Source: Kitasatospora papulosa
GTDB taxonomy: Bacteria > Actinomycetota > Actinomycetes > Streptomycetales > Streptomycetaceae
Length of the DNA: 64,000 nucleotides
Assembly: GCF_000717245.1 (NCBI RefSeq)
Contig: NZ_JNYQ01000001.1
Coordinates: forward strand, 868,001-932,000
Reading direction: 5' to 3'
Made by a program: the position numbers and the translations under genes. Below the pieces are notes generated by a model, which saw only the letters and a program-made list of their open reading frames with translations, was not told the origin of the DNA and did not search any database. Shown here one piece after another: positions 8,058 through 16,533 of the stretch (its first letter is position 1; the number at the start of each line of letters is the position of its first letter).

Positions 8058-9983
8058 TCAGTGCAGCGAGCCCGCCCGGCTGCCGTCCGTCAGCAGCCCC
8101 GCGAGCCGGGGGCGGTCCCCCTCCGCCGCCGGCAGCGTCAGCAGCCGCCCGTCCGCCCGGCCCCGCACACCCCCGGACGCGGTCAGGGAGGCGAACTGCC
8201 GCGAACCGGCGGCCAGTACGTACCACCGCCCGCCGTCCGACTTCCACAGCACGCCCGCCAGCACCCGAGGTCTGCGGACCCCGCAGTCCGGCGAGTCCTC
8301 CGAACGCGCAGCGACCGCCCCCGGGGCACGGGCCCCGCCCGACAGCTCGGGCGGCGCCTGGAACTGCGCCAGCACCCTGCTGCCGGTGCCCCGCCAGGTG
8401 TCCGCCCGGGTGCAGAACCACAGCGCTTCCCCCGCGCCCTCCGGCAGCCGCTGCTTCGCGTACGGCCAGGAGTTGACCGACCGGACCCCGTTGGACCGCA
8501 CCGCCGGCAGCAGACAGGCCGTGCGCGCCCAGCTCTCCCGCTCGGCCCGCCCCGACACGTCGTGCGGCGCGGACGGCGCGCCGGACGTCAGCCGCACCGG
8601 AGTGAGCTCACCGAGGTCCGTCATCAGCCGCGCCGCCGAGCCGTCCCGCAGCTCCAGGGCCTGCCAGGAACGGCAGTCCGCCCCGCCCTCCGACTCCGTA
8701 CCCGGCCCCGTCAGCGGATCCGTCACCCCGTGACGGTCGCGGGACAGCGGGCGGGCCGGCCCGCGGGGCGCGAGCAGATCCCGTACGCCGACCTCCCGCA
8801 CCCAGGGCGCCGTCAGATAGCGGATGCGGCCGTCCCGGCGCTGCGCCACCAGCGCACCCGCCGCCACCGCGTCGGCACCGTCCACCCGCGCGAAGTCCAG
8901 CGCGGCCCCCCTCGACGGGTCGGCGTTGCGCGGCTCGGCGTACCGCACGACCCGCAGGCCGTCGTGGAACAGCACCACGGACGCCGGGCCGACCTCGCCC
9001 GCGTACAGCAGCTGTGGCGGGCCCATCGGCGGACCGTCGGGGGTTCCGGGTGTGGCGGAGGAGACCACCGCCGGTCCGGGCCGGGCCCACGCGGCGAGCG
9101 CCCGCCGCAGCAGACCGGTGTCCCCGGTCCGGTCGCCACGGGTCGGCCACACGCTGAAGTCCCGCCGTGCGGAGGTCCGCCAGAGGCCGTCGGGCACCCG
9201 GCGCAACGCGGACGGATCCAGCGCCTGTTGGGCGGTGCGATGGCGCGCGTAGAGCGGTGCGGAGGCGGCACTCGGGCCGCCCAGGCCGTCACCCGGCATC
9301 AGCAGCAGCGTCCCGCAGACCAGCAGCGCGCCGGCACCGGCCAGGAGGGTGCGCCCCCGCCGTCGCCGACGGGCCGGATCGGCCGGTCTGACCTGCAAGG
9401 AGCACGGATCGAACTCCGGTGAGGACAGCAGCGCGTGGGGCGCCGTGAGCCCGTCGGCCTCCAGCAGCGACGCCCGTGGATCCCCGACGCCCACCGCGTC
9501 GAGAACCCGGCACACCTCGGCGTCGTCGAGCCCTTCGAGCCCGCGCAGCACGTGCGCGGCCCGGCAGGGGGCCGACACCTCGGCGAGGGCCTGCTCCAGC
9601 GCCAGTTCGTCCGCGCCGCAGGAGTGCGGGAAGAGCCGGAGTCCCCACACCTGCGGAACCAGCGGTGGGAACTGGGCACGGCGCGGCCGGGCGAACCGCA
9701 GCAGCGGCAGCCCCGCCTCCAGCGCGAGACGCAGCACCCGCAGGCGTACGTACGCGTAGGCCTGCCCCGGGTCGGGGCCCTGTCCGGCGGCCAGGGCCCG
9801 CTGGGTCAGCCAGTGGGCCGAGACCACCCGGCGGTTGCGGCCGAGGGAGGGCGCCAGGACGAGATAGGCGATCCGTGCCAGCCGGGCGTAGTGCTCGGCG
9901 GGCACGGCCTCGGCCCGCTCCCCGCCGGCCTGCTCCGCGTACGGGCGGCCGGCGGACGGCGGTACTGCTCGCAGAGGGGGCAT
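8058..9983 (-). CDS. Membrane protein with ECF-sigma-like N-terminal region and large extracytoplasmic domain
   Basis: 641 aa, not recognised as a named family. Residues about 25-100 (EHYARLARIAYLVLAPSLGRN and onward) resemble sigma region 2. The stretch around 150-180 (LRGLEGLDDAEVCRVLDAVGV) resembles sigma region 4, but key residues are degenerate. A single membrane segment (about 233-253, LLAGAGALLVCGTLLLMPG) follows an Arg-rich stop-transfer sequence. The remaining roughly 390 residues should lie outside the cell and include several Cys. This layout looks like an ECF-type module fused to its own membrane anchor and sensor domain, though DNA binding is unproven. It stands alone, 107 bases from a divergent lipoprotein gene. 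Confidence 0.6.
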   Translation of the reverse strand: MPPLRAVPPSAGRPYAEQAGGERAEAVPAEHYARLARIAYLVLAPSLGRNRRVVSAHWLTQRALAAGQGPDPGQAYAYVRLRVLRLALEAGLPLLRFARPRRAQFPPLVPQVWGLRLFPHSCGADELALEQALAEVSAPCRAAHVLRGLEGLDDAEVCRVLDAVGVGDPRASLLEADGLTAPHALLSSPEFDPCSLQVRPADPARRRRRGRTLLAGAGALLVCGTLLLMPGDGLGGPSAASAPLYARHRTAQQALDPSALRRVPDGLWRTSARRDFSVWPTRGDRTGDTGLLRRALAAWARPGPAVVSSATPGTPDGPPMGPPQLLYAGEVGPASVVLFHDGLRVVRYAEPRNADPSRGAALDFARVDGADAVAAGALVAQRRDGRIRYLTAPWVREVGVRDLLAPRGPARPLSRDRHGVTDPLTGPGTESEGGADCRSWQALELRDGSAARLMTDLGELTPVRLTSGAPSAPHDVSGRAERESWARTACLLPAVRSNGVRSVNSWPYAKQRLPEGAGEALWFCTRADTWRGTGSRVLAQFQAPPELSGGARAPGAVAARSEDSPDCGVRRPRVLAGVLWKSDGGRWYVLAAGSRQFASLTASGGVRGRADGRLLTLPAAEGDRPRLAGLLTDGSRAGSLH

Positions 9984-10089
9984 GTTCAGCTGAACGAGCG
10001 AATGGTGCGATGGTCACTCCGGCGTGAACGCTCCGGGCGGGTTGCGCGGTTTCCCCACGCGCGCCGGGCGCACCGGGCACGATGACCGC

Positions 10090-10584
10090 ATGGCGCAGCG
10101 GCTGGGATGGCGACGAGGACGGGTCCGCCGGACCACGGCGGCCGTGCGGGCGGGGCTCGCCCTGCTCACGGCGTGCGCAGCGCTCGCCGGGTGCGGCGGG
10201 GGAGCGGACCGGGACGACCGGCCCGCCAAGCCGCCCACCGCGAGCGGCACCCTGGAACAGCTCGCCTCGAAGGCGGACTGCGACCCCAGGCTGCAGACCG
10301 ACGCCGAGGAGCTCAGGCAGGCCAACTGCACGACTGAGGACGGACGTTACGTGCTGGCCACCTTCGCCACCGACCGCGGGCAGCGGGAGTGGATCAACGA
10401 GGCCAACGACTACGGCGGTTCCTACCTCGTCGGCCGGAAATGGGTCGCGGTCGGTGACCCGGAGGTCGTCGCGGCACTGCGCGGCCGGCTGGGGGGGACG
10501 GTGGAGACCGCCTCGCCGCACCACTCGGGGAACAGTGGCGGTGGGGGGAGCGAGGAAGGGCACTCCGGTCACCACGGGAGCTGA
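10090..10584 (+). CDS. Small predicted lipoprotein, unknown function
   Basis: 164 aa from the ATG at 10090; longer in-frame starts would bury the signal sequence. A basic N-terminus (RRGRVRRTTAAVR) is followed by a hydrophobic stretch and the lipobox LAGC, so the mature protein should be lipid-anchored outside the cell. The body (LEQLASKADCDPRLQTDAEELRQANC) has two Cys, followed by a Gly/Ser/His-rich tail (SGNSGGGGSEEGHSGHHGS). The His-rich tail could bind metal, but this is speculative. It is divergent from the ECF-like membrane protein gene and convergent with the DUF1996 gene. Confidence 0.7.
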   Translation: MAQRLGWRRGRVRRTTAAVRAGLALLTACAALAGCGGGADRDDRPAKPPTASGTLEQLASKADCDPRLQTDAEELRQANCTTEDGRYVLATFATDRGQREWINEANDYGGSYLVGRKWVAVGDPEVVAALRGRLGGTVETASPHHSGNSGGGGSEEGHSGHHGS

Positions 10585-10634
10585 CCGCGCAGGATCGAGG
10601 GGGCGGACGGACGCCGCCCCGGGGGCGCCGGGCG

Positions 10635-12164
10635 TCAGCGGCACCTGCGTCCGCCGTTGATGCAGCTCACCACCTTCTTCATCAGCTTGTCGTCGAAGAC
10701 GTTGATGAAGTCGCCGTGGTCGGTACCGGCCTTGTGCAGCTGCTCGGGGAAGGAGTCGACGGCGAAGCCGGGACCCGGCGGGACGTCGTAGACGATGCGC
10801 TGCACCAGCTGCGGGACGGCCCTGAAACCGTCCGGGCACCGCCCGTCCTCCCGCGCGAAGGCCACATGGGTGCGGTGGTTGGCGCTGTCGGTGTTCCGGC
10901 CGTCCCAGCAGCTCTGGAAGGCGAAGGACCGCACCACCTTGCTGCCTTCGGGGCAGATCGGGTACTTGTCCGCGAGCTGCCTGTCCTCGAAACCGGTGCA
11001 GCTCCAGGACGCGTTGGCGTTGGCGTCGCCGTTGGTGAAGGACTTGGCGTCCCCCGTGATGATGCGCAGGAAGCGCGGCATGGCCGTGACCTTCCCGACG
11101 GGTGATCCGACGAACCGCAGCGTGACCTGCGAGGGGGTCTGGATCTCCCCGGCGTTCCCGTCCCTGCCGCCGCCGTCCGCGTCCACGTCGTCCTCGTCCT
11201 GGCCGTTCTGCAGCCGGAGCACGGGCCAGTAGTAGGTGGACCGGTCGCCCTGGTTCCGGCAGGTCGTCTCCCCGCCGGCCAGGTCGTCGTCGCCGGCGAA
11301 CGCGTCGGTCGCCTGGTTCCCCACGTAGTCGTGCATGTGGTGGGCGCCGTTGCTCACGCCGGGGGCGGCGATGACGTTGTCGGGGTTGAACTTGCCGTTC
11401 TCGTTGCGGCCGCAGTCCGTGGTGAACGTGCCGCGGGACGCGCCCCGGCGGTTGCGTGGGCGGTCCGTGTCCGGCTGGACGGACCGGATGTCGACGAAGT
11501 CGGCCGCCTCGGGGCCGTTGCCCACCCGGCCCTGACCGTCGTCCGCGCCGCCGCCTCCGTCCTGGCCTTCCTCCTGGCCGCCGTCATGGCCCTGGTCCGT
11601 GCCGTCCCCGGGGTCCTGGCCGCCGTCGCCGCCCTGGCCGTCACCACCACCGGCACCGTCGCCGCCCCCGTCGTCGCCGCCGCTCTGGTCGTCGGCGCGG
11701 AGCCCGCAGCCCGCGAGCCCGTCCAGGCCCTGCGGCCGGTTGCCCGCCACCCGCTCGACGGCGGTCCCGATCCGGTCGAGGCTGGCCGTCCGCTTCGCCC
11801 TCAACGGGCCGAGCACGGCGTTCTCGGCGAGATCCGGATCCCGGGCGATCCGCTCCCTGCGGTCGGCGAACTGCCGGTAGGCGTCGGTGATCTGCGTATC
11901 CATCGCCGCCAGCTCGCGGTCGACCTCCGGCCGGGCCCGGTCCGGCACGTCGGGCAGGGCCAAGCCCGCGTCGGGACAGTCGATGGTGGACAGCTGACGG
12001 GCCGCTTCCCGGAACCGCCCGGGAGGCGGACCGGACGCGCCCTCGCCCGCACTCGCGTGGACGTTGACCGCGACCAGCCCACCTCCGCCCAGGATCAGCG
12101 CGGCCGAGGCGGCGATCGCCCGGTTGGCCGCGGTCGAACGTTTCTTGCGCGATGTGCGTCCCAT
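10635..12164 (-). CDS. Secreted or membrane-anchored DUF1996 protein
   Basis: 509 aa; the ATG at 12164 follows GGAGGAG. The N-terminus (RKKRSTAANRAIAASAALILGGGG) is a signal or anchor sequence. Residues about 40-150 are Arg/Asp-rich and helical, and about 155-215 form a low-complexity Gly/Asp/Gln linker. The C-terminal half is a DUF1996 domain (NGAHHMHDYVGN, YYWPVL, FPICPEGS-like and FINVFDDK segments). DUF1996 proteins are extracytoplasmic and of unknown activity; the conserved His residues (GAHHMHD) suggest a metal or hydrolytic site. A GTGACGT-type motif lies 29-46 bases upstream and resembles one before the oxygenase cassette. Confidence 0.8.
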   Translation of the reverse strand: MGRTSRKKRSTAANRAIAASAALILGGGGLVAVNVHASAGEGASGPPPGRFREAARQLSTIDCPDAGLALPDVPDRARPEVDRELAAMDTQITDAYRQFADRRERIARDPDLAENAVLGPLRAKRTASLDRIGTAVERVAGNRPQGLDGLAGCGLRADDQSGGDDGGGDGAGGGDGQGGDGGQDPGDGTDQGHDGGQEEGQDGGGGADDGQGRVGNGPEAADFVDIRSVQPDTDRPRNRRGASRGTFTTDCGRNENGKFNPDNVIAAPGVSNGAHHMHDYVGNQATDAFAGDDDLAGGETTCRNQGDRSTYYWPVLRLQNGQDEDDVDADGGGRDGNAGEIQTPSQVTLRFVGSPVGKVTAMPRFLRIITGDAKSFTNGDANANASWSCTGFEDRQLADKYPICPEGSKVVRSFAFQSCWDGRNTDSANHRTHVAFAREDGRCPDGFRAVPQLVQRIVYDVPPGPGFAVDSFPEQLHKAGTDHGDFINVFDDKLMKKVVSCINGGRRCR

Positions 12165-12342
12165 GGAACTCCTCCGCTTCGAGGCTTCGAGTCAGAAGCG
12201 TGACGTCTCATACGGAACGCGGGCCCCGCCCGTTCAGACCTCCGCGGAATCGGTCCGGGTGCCGAACGGCTCAGGCCCTCTGCCGCACCTCGGCCAGCAG
12301 GCCCGGCAAGGCACGGCACCCACGGGTACGCCGGCCGTCGGG

Positions 12343-12990
12343 TCAGCCCCGGTCGAGGTAGGCGAGGACCGCGAGCACCCGGCGGTTGTCGTCGTCCGAC
12401 ACCGGCAGCCCCAGCTTGCTGAAGATGTTCGAGGTGTGCTTGGCCACCGCCCGCTCCGTGACCACCATCTGCGCGGCGATCGCCACGTTCGAACGGCCCT
12501 GCGCCATCAGCTCCATGACCTCACGCTCCCGGGGCGTCAGGGCGCCCATCGGCTCGTCCACCGAGCGCCGCGACAGCAGCTGCGAGATGACCTGAGGGTC
12601 CATCGCCGTACCGCCCGCCGCCACCCGGCGCACCGCGTCGATGAACTGGTCGGCGTCGAACACCCGGTCCTTCAGCAGATAGCCGATGCCGCCGTTGCCG
12701 TCGGCCAGCAGCTCCCGGGCGTAGAGCTGCTCCACGTGCTGCGACAGGACGAGCACGGGAAGCCCCGGCCGCTCGCGGCGGGCCGTCAGCGCGCACTGCA
12801 GTCCCTCGTCCGTGTGGGACGGCGGGAGCCTCACGTCGACGACGGCGACGTCCGGCCGCAACTCCGCCAGAGCCTTCGTCAGTTCGGGCCCGCTCTCGAC
12901 TGCCGCCGCGATCTCGAAATCGTAGGCTTCCAGCATCCGCACGAGGCCGTCGCGGAGCAGGAAGAGATCTTCGGCTAGGACAACGCGCAA
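12343..12990 (-). CDS. NarL/LuxR-type response regulator, coupled to the kinase at 12975-14240
   Basis: 215 aa. The start is taken as TTG at 12990 (reads RVVLAED next), with GGAG 6 bases upstream. The gene starts inside the 3' end of the kinase gene (16-base overlap), which implies translational coupling. The receiver domain (1-120) has phosphoacceptor D52 in DVAVVDVRLPPS and a conserved K in YLLKDR. The LuxR-type HTH (about 150-205) reads LTPREREVMELMAQGRSNVAIAA. It should be phosphorylated by the adjacent kinase. The target genes are not evident from the window. Confidence 0.9.
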   Translation of the reverse strand: MRVVLAEDLFLLRDGLVRMLEAYDFEIAAAVESGPELTKALAELRPDVAVVDVRLPPSHTDEGLQCALTARRERPGLPVLVLSQHVEQLYARELLADGNGGIGYLLKDRVFDADQFIDAVRRVAAGGTAMDPQVISQLLSRRSVDEPMGALTPREREVMELMAQGRSNVAIAAQMVVTERAVAKHTSNIFSKLGLPVSDDDNRRVLAVLAYLDRG

Positions 12991-14240
12991 GGGATCTCCA
13001 TGGTCACCATGGTGGGGCCGCCCGCGGGGCTGCTGACGGCCAGTACGCCGTCGAATGTACCCAGCCGGCGTTCGATTCCGCTGAGCCCCGAGCCGGTGCC
13101 GATCGCCGCGCCGCCGCTGCCGTTGTCCGTGACCGAGATCCGCAGCATCCCCTCGCTGTGGTGGACGTCCACCCAGAGGCGGTCCGCGCCCGCGTGCTTC
13201 ACCGTGTTCGTCAGCGCCTCGCTGACGGCGAAGTACGCCGCCGACTCGACCGGGGCCTCGGCGCGCCCGGAGAGTTCCACGGTCACCTCCGAGGCGACCG
13301 GCAGCCGGAGGGCCAGGGCCTTCACCGCGTCCCCGAGCCCGCGTTCGGCGAGCACCGGCGGGTGGATGCCCCGTACGAGATCGCGCAGTTCGGTCAGGGC
13401 CTCCGCGGAGGAGGCGCGCGCCATGGCCAGCATCTTCTTCGCCTGCGCCGGGTCCTTCTCGACGAGCGCCTCGATGGTGCCGAGGTTCATGCCCATCGCC
13501 ACCAGCCGGGCCTGGGCGCCGTCGTGCAGATCCCTCTCGATGCGCCGCAGTTCGGAGGCGGCCGTGTCCACGGCCTCGTGCCGGGTCTCGGTGAGCCGGT
13601 CGATGCGCTGTGCGAGCTCCTCCCGGGTGGGTGCCAGAACCGACCGGGCGAGCACGAAGTGCAGCCGCAGCAGGGACGGGCTCGCCCACATCCCCACGAG
13701 CAGGAGCACGACGCCGAGCGCCGCCGCGGCCAGCCCCGTCGCCTGGCTGTCGACCGGCACGAAGCCGTACCAGTACGTGTTGTCCTCGAACACCCGCCAC
13801 AGCCCCGCCGCCAGGGCGAACCCCTCCACCGGATAGACCAGCAGCGCCCAGCAGAAGGCCAGCAGCACGTAGCCCGCGGTCATGTCGAGCAGCAGCCACC
13901 GCAGGTCCCGCCAGGTCGCCGGGTCCTTCAGGATGTGCCTGGTGCGCTCGACCTGCCCGGTGAGGCCGTCGCGCACGTCCTTCGGGAACGGCCGGTAGGG
14001 GACCGGGATGCGGACGTCCGACCACGTCGCCGCGAGCCGGCGGCGCCGGTCGGCGTGCTTGCGCACCGCCTCCGTGAGCCTGGGTGTCGTGACCAGGCCC
14101 ACGCCCAGCAGGACCAGGGTGAAGGAGAGCAGCGACAGGACGAGGAGGACGGCCGAGCCCGCCAGGGCCTCGAAGGAGAGGACGAACGCCCGTCCGCCGC
14201 TCCGCAGCGCGGTCCGTACCCGGCTCTTGGCCGATCTCAT
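12975..14240 (-). CDS. Sensor histidine kinase (HisKA_3 / NarX-LiaS type)
   Basis: 421 aa from the ATG at 14240 with GGGAGAG upstream; an in-frame upstream extension is probably untranslated. The N-terminus has about four membrane segments arranged as two hairpins (near residues 20-50 and 115-190) separated by a roughly 65-residue loop. The dimerisation/phosphotransfer motif RRIERDLHDGAQARL places the phosphorylated His at about H239. An HATPase_c domain follows (NTVKHA, GSGLSGIERRL). The lack of a large extracellular domain suggests sensing in or near the membrane, as in cell-envelope stress kinases. It pairs with the overlapping regulator gene downstream. Confidence 0.9.
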   Translation of the reverse strand: MRSAKSRVRTALRSGGRAFVLSFEALAGSAVLLVLSLLSFTLVLLGVGLVTTPRLTEAVRKHADRRRRLAATWSDVRIPVPYRPFPKDVRDGLTGQVERTRHILKDPATWRDLRWLLLDMTAGYVLLAFCWALLVYPVEGFALAAGLWRVFEDNTYWYGFVPVDSQATGLAAAALGVVLLLVGMWASPSLLRLHFVLARSVLAPTREELAQRIDRLTETRHEAVDTAASELRRIERDLHDGAQARLVAMGMNLGTIEALVEKDPAQAKKMLAMARASSAEALTELRDLVRGIHPPVLAERGLGDAVKALALRLPVASEVTVELSGRAEAPVESAAYFAVSEALTNTVKHAGADRLWVDVHHSEGMLRISVTDNGSGGAAIGTGSGLSGIERRLGTFDGVLAVSSPAGGPTMVTMEIPCALS

Positions 14241-14387
14241 GATGGTCTCTCCCCTCGCCGGGCCCCACGTCGGATCCCGTTCGGCCCTCAGTCTCTCCCG
14301 CGCGCCAGGGGCACCGTCAGCCGTTCCGCCACCCGACGGGGGTGTACCTGGCACCACCCCCGTCACCCTCCCGGTGGCCCCGCGACG

Positions 14388-14423
14388 CCAGGAGGCCCCG
14401 GGTCAGGACCCGGGGCCTCCTGG
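14388..14423. terminator. Strong hairpin between winged-helix regulator gene and kinase gene
   Basis: A perfect 17-bp inverted repeat with a 2-base centre lies 17 bases beyond the stop of the regulator gene (which ends at 14440 on the minus strand). It should end that transcript and insulate the kinase operon. Confidence 0.8.
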
Positions 14424-14439
14424 TGCGCACGGTGCGCGG

Positions 14440-15054
14440 TCAGGGCGCGTACTTGTAACCCACGCGCCGCACGGTCTGGATCGACCTGCGGTGCTCGGCG
14501 CCCAGCTTGCGGCGCAACCGGGCCACATGGACGTCGACGGTGCGCCCGTCGCCCACGTGTCCGTACCCCCAGACCGTCGTCACCAGCTGATCGCGGGTGT
14601 GCACCCGGTGCGGGTGGGCCACCAGGTGTGCCAGCAGCTCGAACTCGAGATAGGTCAGGTCCAGGGTGACGCCGTCCACGGCGGCGGTGCGCCGGGTGGA
14701 GTCGATCTGCACGGGGCCGCTCGCCGGCACGTCGGCCGCGGGCTCCGGGACGAAGGCGCGGTGCTGGGCGGACGCCACCGCCCCCGCCCCCGCCAGGTCC
14801 GGCTGCTGGTCGGCGGGGACGAGGACCAGGTATCCGACCATCGGCGGCCGGCCCGGCAGAGCGGGCAGTGTGTGCTGGGGCGCGGGCAGCCACGTCGCGC
14901 CCGGAGGCAGGAAGCCGGCCACGTCCGCGAGGTCGGAGACCTCGTCACGGTCGACGGCACGCAGCCGGGGGCGGTTGGGTGACAGGGGGGTGCGGGTGGT
15001 GGCCGCAGCGGGCACCGCGGTCGCCGCGGTGGAGAAGGTACGGGTGTTCGCCAT
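14440..15054 (-). CDS. Orphan winged-helix (OmpR/PhoB-type) transcriptional regulator without a receiver domain
   Basis: 204 aa. The C-terminal about 95 residues form an OmpR-type winged helix (LTYLEFELLAHLVAHPHRV, QLVTTVWGYGH, GRTVDVHVARLRRKLG, RRVGYKYAP). The N-terminal about 105 residues do not contain the Asp/Lys pattern of a receiver; they read as a small variable domain (VGYLVLVPADQQPDLAGAG). It is therefore probably not controlled by phosphorylation from a partner kinase, and none is adjacent. A leader-peptide-like ORF lies 80 bases upstream and glnII beyond it, so translation-linked attenuation or nitrogen/sulfur control is conceivable but unproven. Confidence 0.85.
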   Translation of the reverse strand: MANTRTFSTAATAVPAAATTRTPLSPNRPRLRAVDRDEVSDLADVAGFLPPGATWLPAPQHTLPALPGRPPMVGYLVLVPADQQPDLAGAGAVASAQHRAFVPEPAADVPASGPVQIDSTRRTAAVDGVTLDLTYLEFELLAHLVAHPHRVHTRDQLVTTVWGYGHVGDGRTVDVHVARLRRKLGAEHRRSIQTVRRVGYKYAP

Positions 15055-15133
15055 GAGGGGTCAGCTCTTTCGCGCGAGGAGTCGTCGAGGACGTACGTCG
15101 TGCGCGCGGGCCGAAGGCCGGGATGAGGCGGCT

Positions 15134-15253
15134 TTAGAGGGCCTGCGCGTTCCACGCGCGGCAACACACCCGGTCGAAGTCATGGTGCTGACGGGAGGGC
15201 CAGAACGGCTCGAGGTCGCTGCGACCCGACGCGGTGTACTGGTGGCTGGCCAT
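15134..15253 (-). CDS. Putative 39-aa regulatory leader peptide with a Cys-Cys pair
   Basis: ATG at 15253, TAA at 15134. AGGGAC-like sequence lies just upstream of the start. The C-terminal half contains PSRQHHDFDRVCCRAW, which resembles the SRRHVDLxRV..C core of the short actinobacterial leader peptides thought to act by ribosome pausing at Cys codons ahead of sulfur-related genes. Here two Cys codons (TGT TGC) are adjacent. It lies in the 5' leader of the winged-helix regulator gene at 14440-15054. The short length means chance coding cannot be excluded; the family motif is the main support. Confidence 0.5.
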   Translation of the reverse strand: MASHQYTASGRSDLEPFWPSRQHHDFDRVCCRAWNAQAL

Positions 15254-15392
15254 GTCCCTATTGAAGCAGAGTTCGGGGCCGCGCAGCAGGGTCCTCTCAC
15301 CCGTCGATACGGACCACCGTGTCAGGTTCCTCACGCACCCCTTCCGTACCGTCCGTTTCCGCCCGTTCACCGGCCGTCCCGGTCCGGGTACG

Positions 15393-15427
15393 CCGAAGGG
15401 GCGCCCGTCGGACGGGCGCCCCTTCGG
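15393..15427. terminator. Terminator hairpin downstream of glnII
   Basis: A perfect 17-bp inverted repeat (15393-15409 with 15411-15427) begins 17 bases past the glnII stop. The symmetric structure could also act on transcripts from the opposite direction. Confidence 0.85.
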
Positions 15428-15443
15428 GACGGACGGTGCGGGA

Positions 15444-16487
15444 TCAGACCTGGTCGGCCTTCTCCAGCGCGGTGCAGCAGGTGTCGACGATCAGCCGGGT
15501 GACGACGTACGGGTCGACGTTGGCGTTCGGACGGCGGTCCTCGATGTAGCCCTTCCGGTCCTGCTCGACCTGCCACGGGATGCGGACCGAGGCGCCGCGG
15601 TCGGAGACGCCGTAGCTGTACTCGTTCCACGGGGCGGTCTCGTGCAGGCCGGTCAGACGGTCGTCGATGCCGGCGCCGTAGTTCTTGACGTGGTCCATCG
15701 GCTTCGAGCCCTCACCGAGCGACTCGGCCGCGGTGATGATGGCCTCGTAGCCCTCGCGCATCGCCTTCGTCGAGAAGTTGGTGTGCGCGCCCGCGCCGTT
15801 CCAGTCGCCCTTGACCGGCTTCGGGTCCAGCGTCGCGGAGACGCCGAAGTCCTCGGCGGTGCGGTAGAGCAGCCAGCGCGCGATCCACAGGTGGTCCGAG
15901 ACCTCCAGCGGCGAGACCGGTCCGACCTGGAACTCCCACTGGCCGGGCATGACCTCGGCGTTGATGCCGGAGATGGCCAGACCCGCCGTCAGGCAGTTGT
16001 CGAGGTGCTTCTCGACGATGTCGCGTCCGAAGATCTCGTCCGCGCCCACACCGCAGTAGTAGCCGCCCTGCGCGGCCGGGAAGCCGCCCTCGGGGAAGCC
16101 CAGCGGACGGTGGCCGTCGAAGAAGGTGTACTCCTGCTCGATGCCGAAGACCGGCTCCTGGCCCGCGAACTGCTCGGCGACCGGGCGCAGCTCGGCGCGG
16201 GTGTTGGACTCGTGCGGAGTCATGTCGATGTTGAAGACCTCGCACAGGACGAGTACGTCGTCACCGCCGCGGATCGGGTCCGGACACGTGAAGACCGGCT
16301 TCAGCACCCGGTCGGAGGCGTGGCCCTCGGCCTGGTTGGTGCTCGAACCGTCGAAGCCCCAGATGGGCAGGTCCGCCACGTCCTGCGTGGGGCTGCCCGC
16401 CATGATCTTCGTCTTCGAGCGAAGCTTCGCGGTCGGCTCGGTGCCGTCGATCCAGATGTACTCAGCCTTGAACGTCACGGACGCCAT
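15444..16487 (-). CDS. glnII: Glutamine synthetase II (eukaryote-like GSII)
   Basis: 347 aa, ATG at 16487 with AAAGG upstream (MASVTFKAEYIWIDG). It joins glutamate and ammonium with ATP in the cytoplasm. Recognisable GSII segments are WGFDGSST (about 43-50), FGIEQEYTFF (about 115), GWEFQ-like PGQWEFQVGP and KGDWNGAGAHTNFST. The length is that of the octameric or decameric GSII family, much shorter than GSI. There is no adenylylation-site tyrosine of the GSI kind. A four-element GlnR box lies 47-84 bases upstream of the start, matching known control by GlnR under nitrogen limitation. The gene is monocistronic, bounded by a strong terminator. Confidence 0.97.
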   Translation of the reverse strand: MASVTFKAEYIWIDGTEPTAKLRSKTKIMAGSPTQDVADLPIWGFDGSSTNQAEGHASDRVLKPVFTCPDPIRGGDDVLVLCEVFNIDMTPHESNTRAELRPVAEQFAGQEPVFGIEQEYTFFDGHRPLGFPEGGFPAAQGGYYCGVGADEIFGRDIVEKHLDNCLTAGLAISGINAEVMPGQWEFQVGPVSPLEVSDHLWIARWLLYRTAEDFGVSATLDPKPVKGDWNGAGAHTNFSTKAMREGYEAIITAAESLGEGSKPMDHVKNYGAGIDDRLTGLHETAPWNEYSYGVSDRGASVRIPWQVEQDRKGYIEDRRPNANVDPYVVTRLIVDTCCTALEKADQV

Positions 16488-16533
16488 CCTTTGCGGGTGC
16501 TGCGGTCTATGCCGCGCAGCTTCGCAAAGTGCG

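Noticed and set aside
12343..14268. 641-codon minus-strand open frame covering the whole two-component region
   Set aside because: Only its last 215 codons (from the TTG at 12990) are the response regulator; the rest is out-of-frame kinase sequence.
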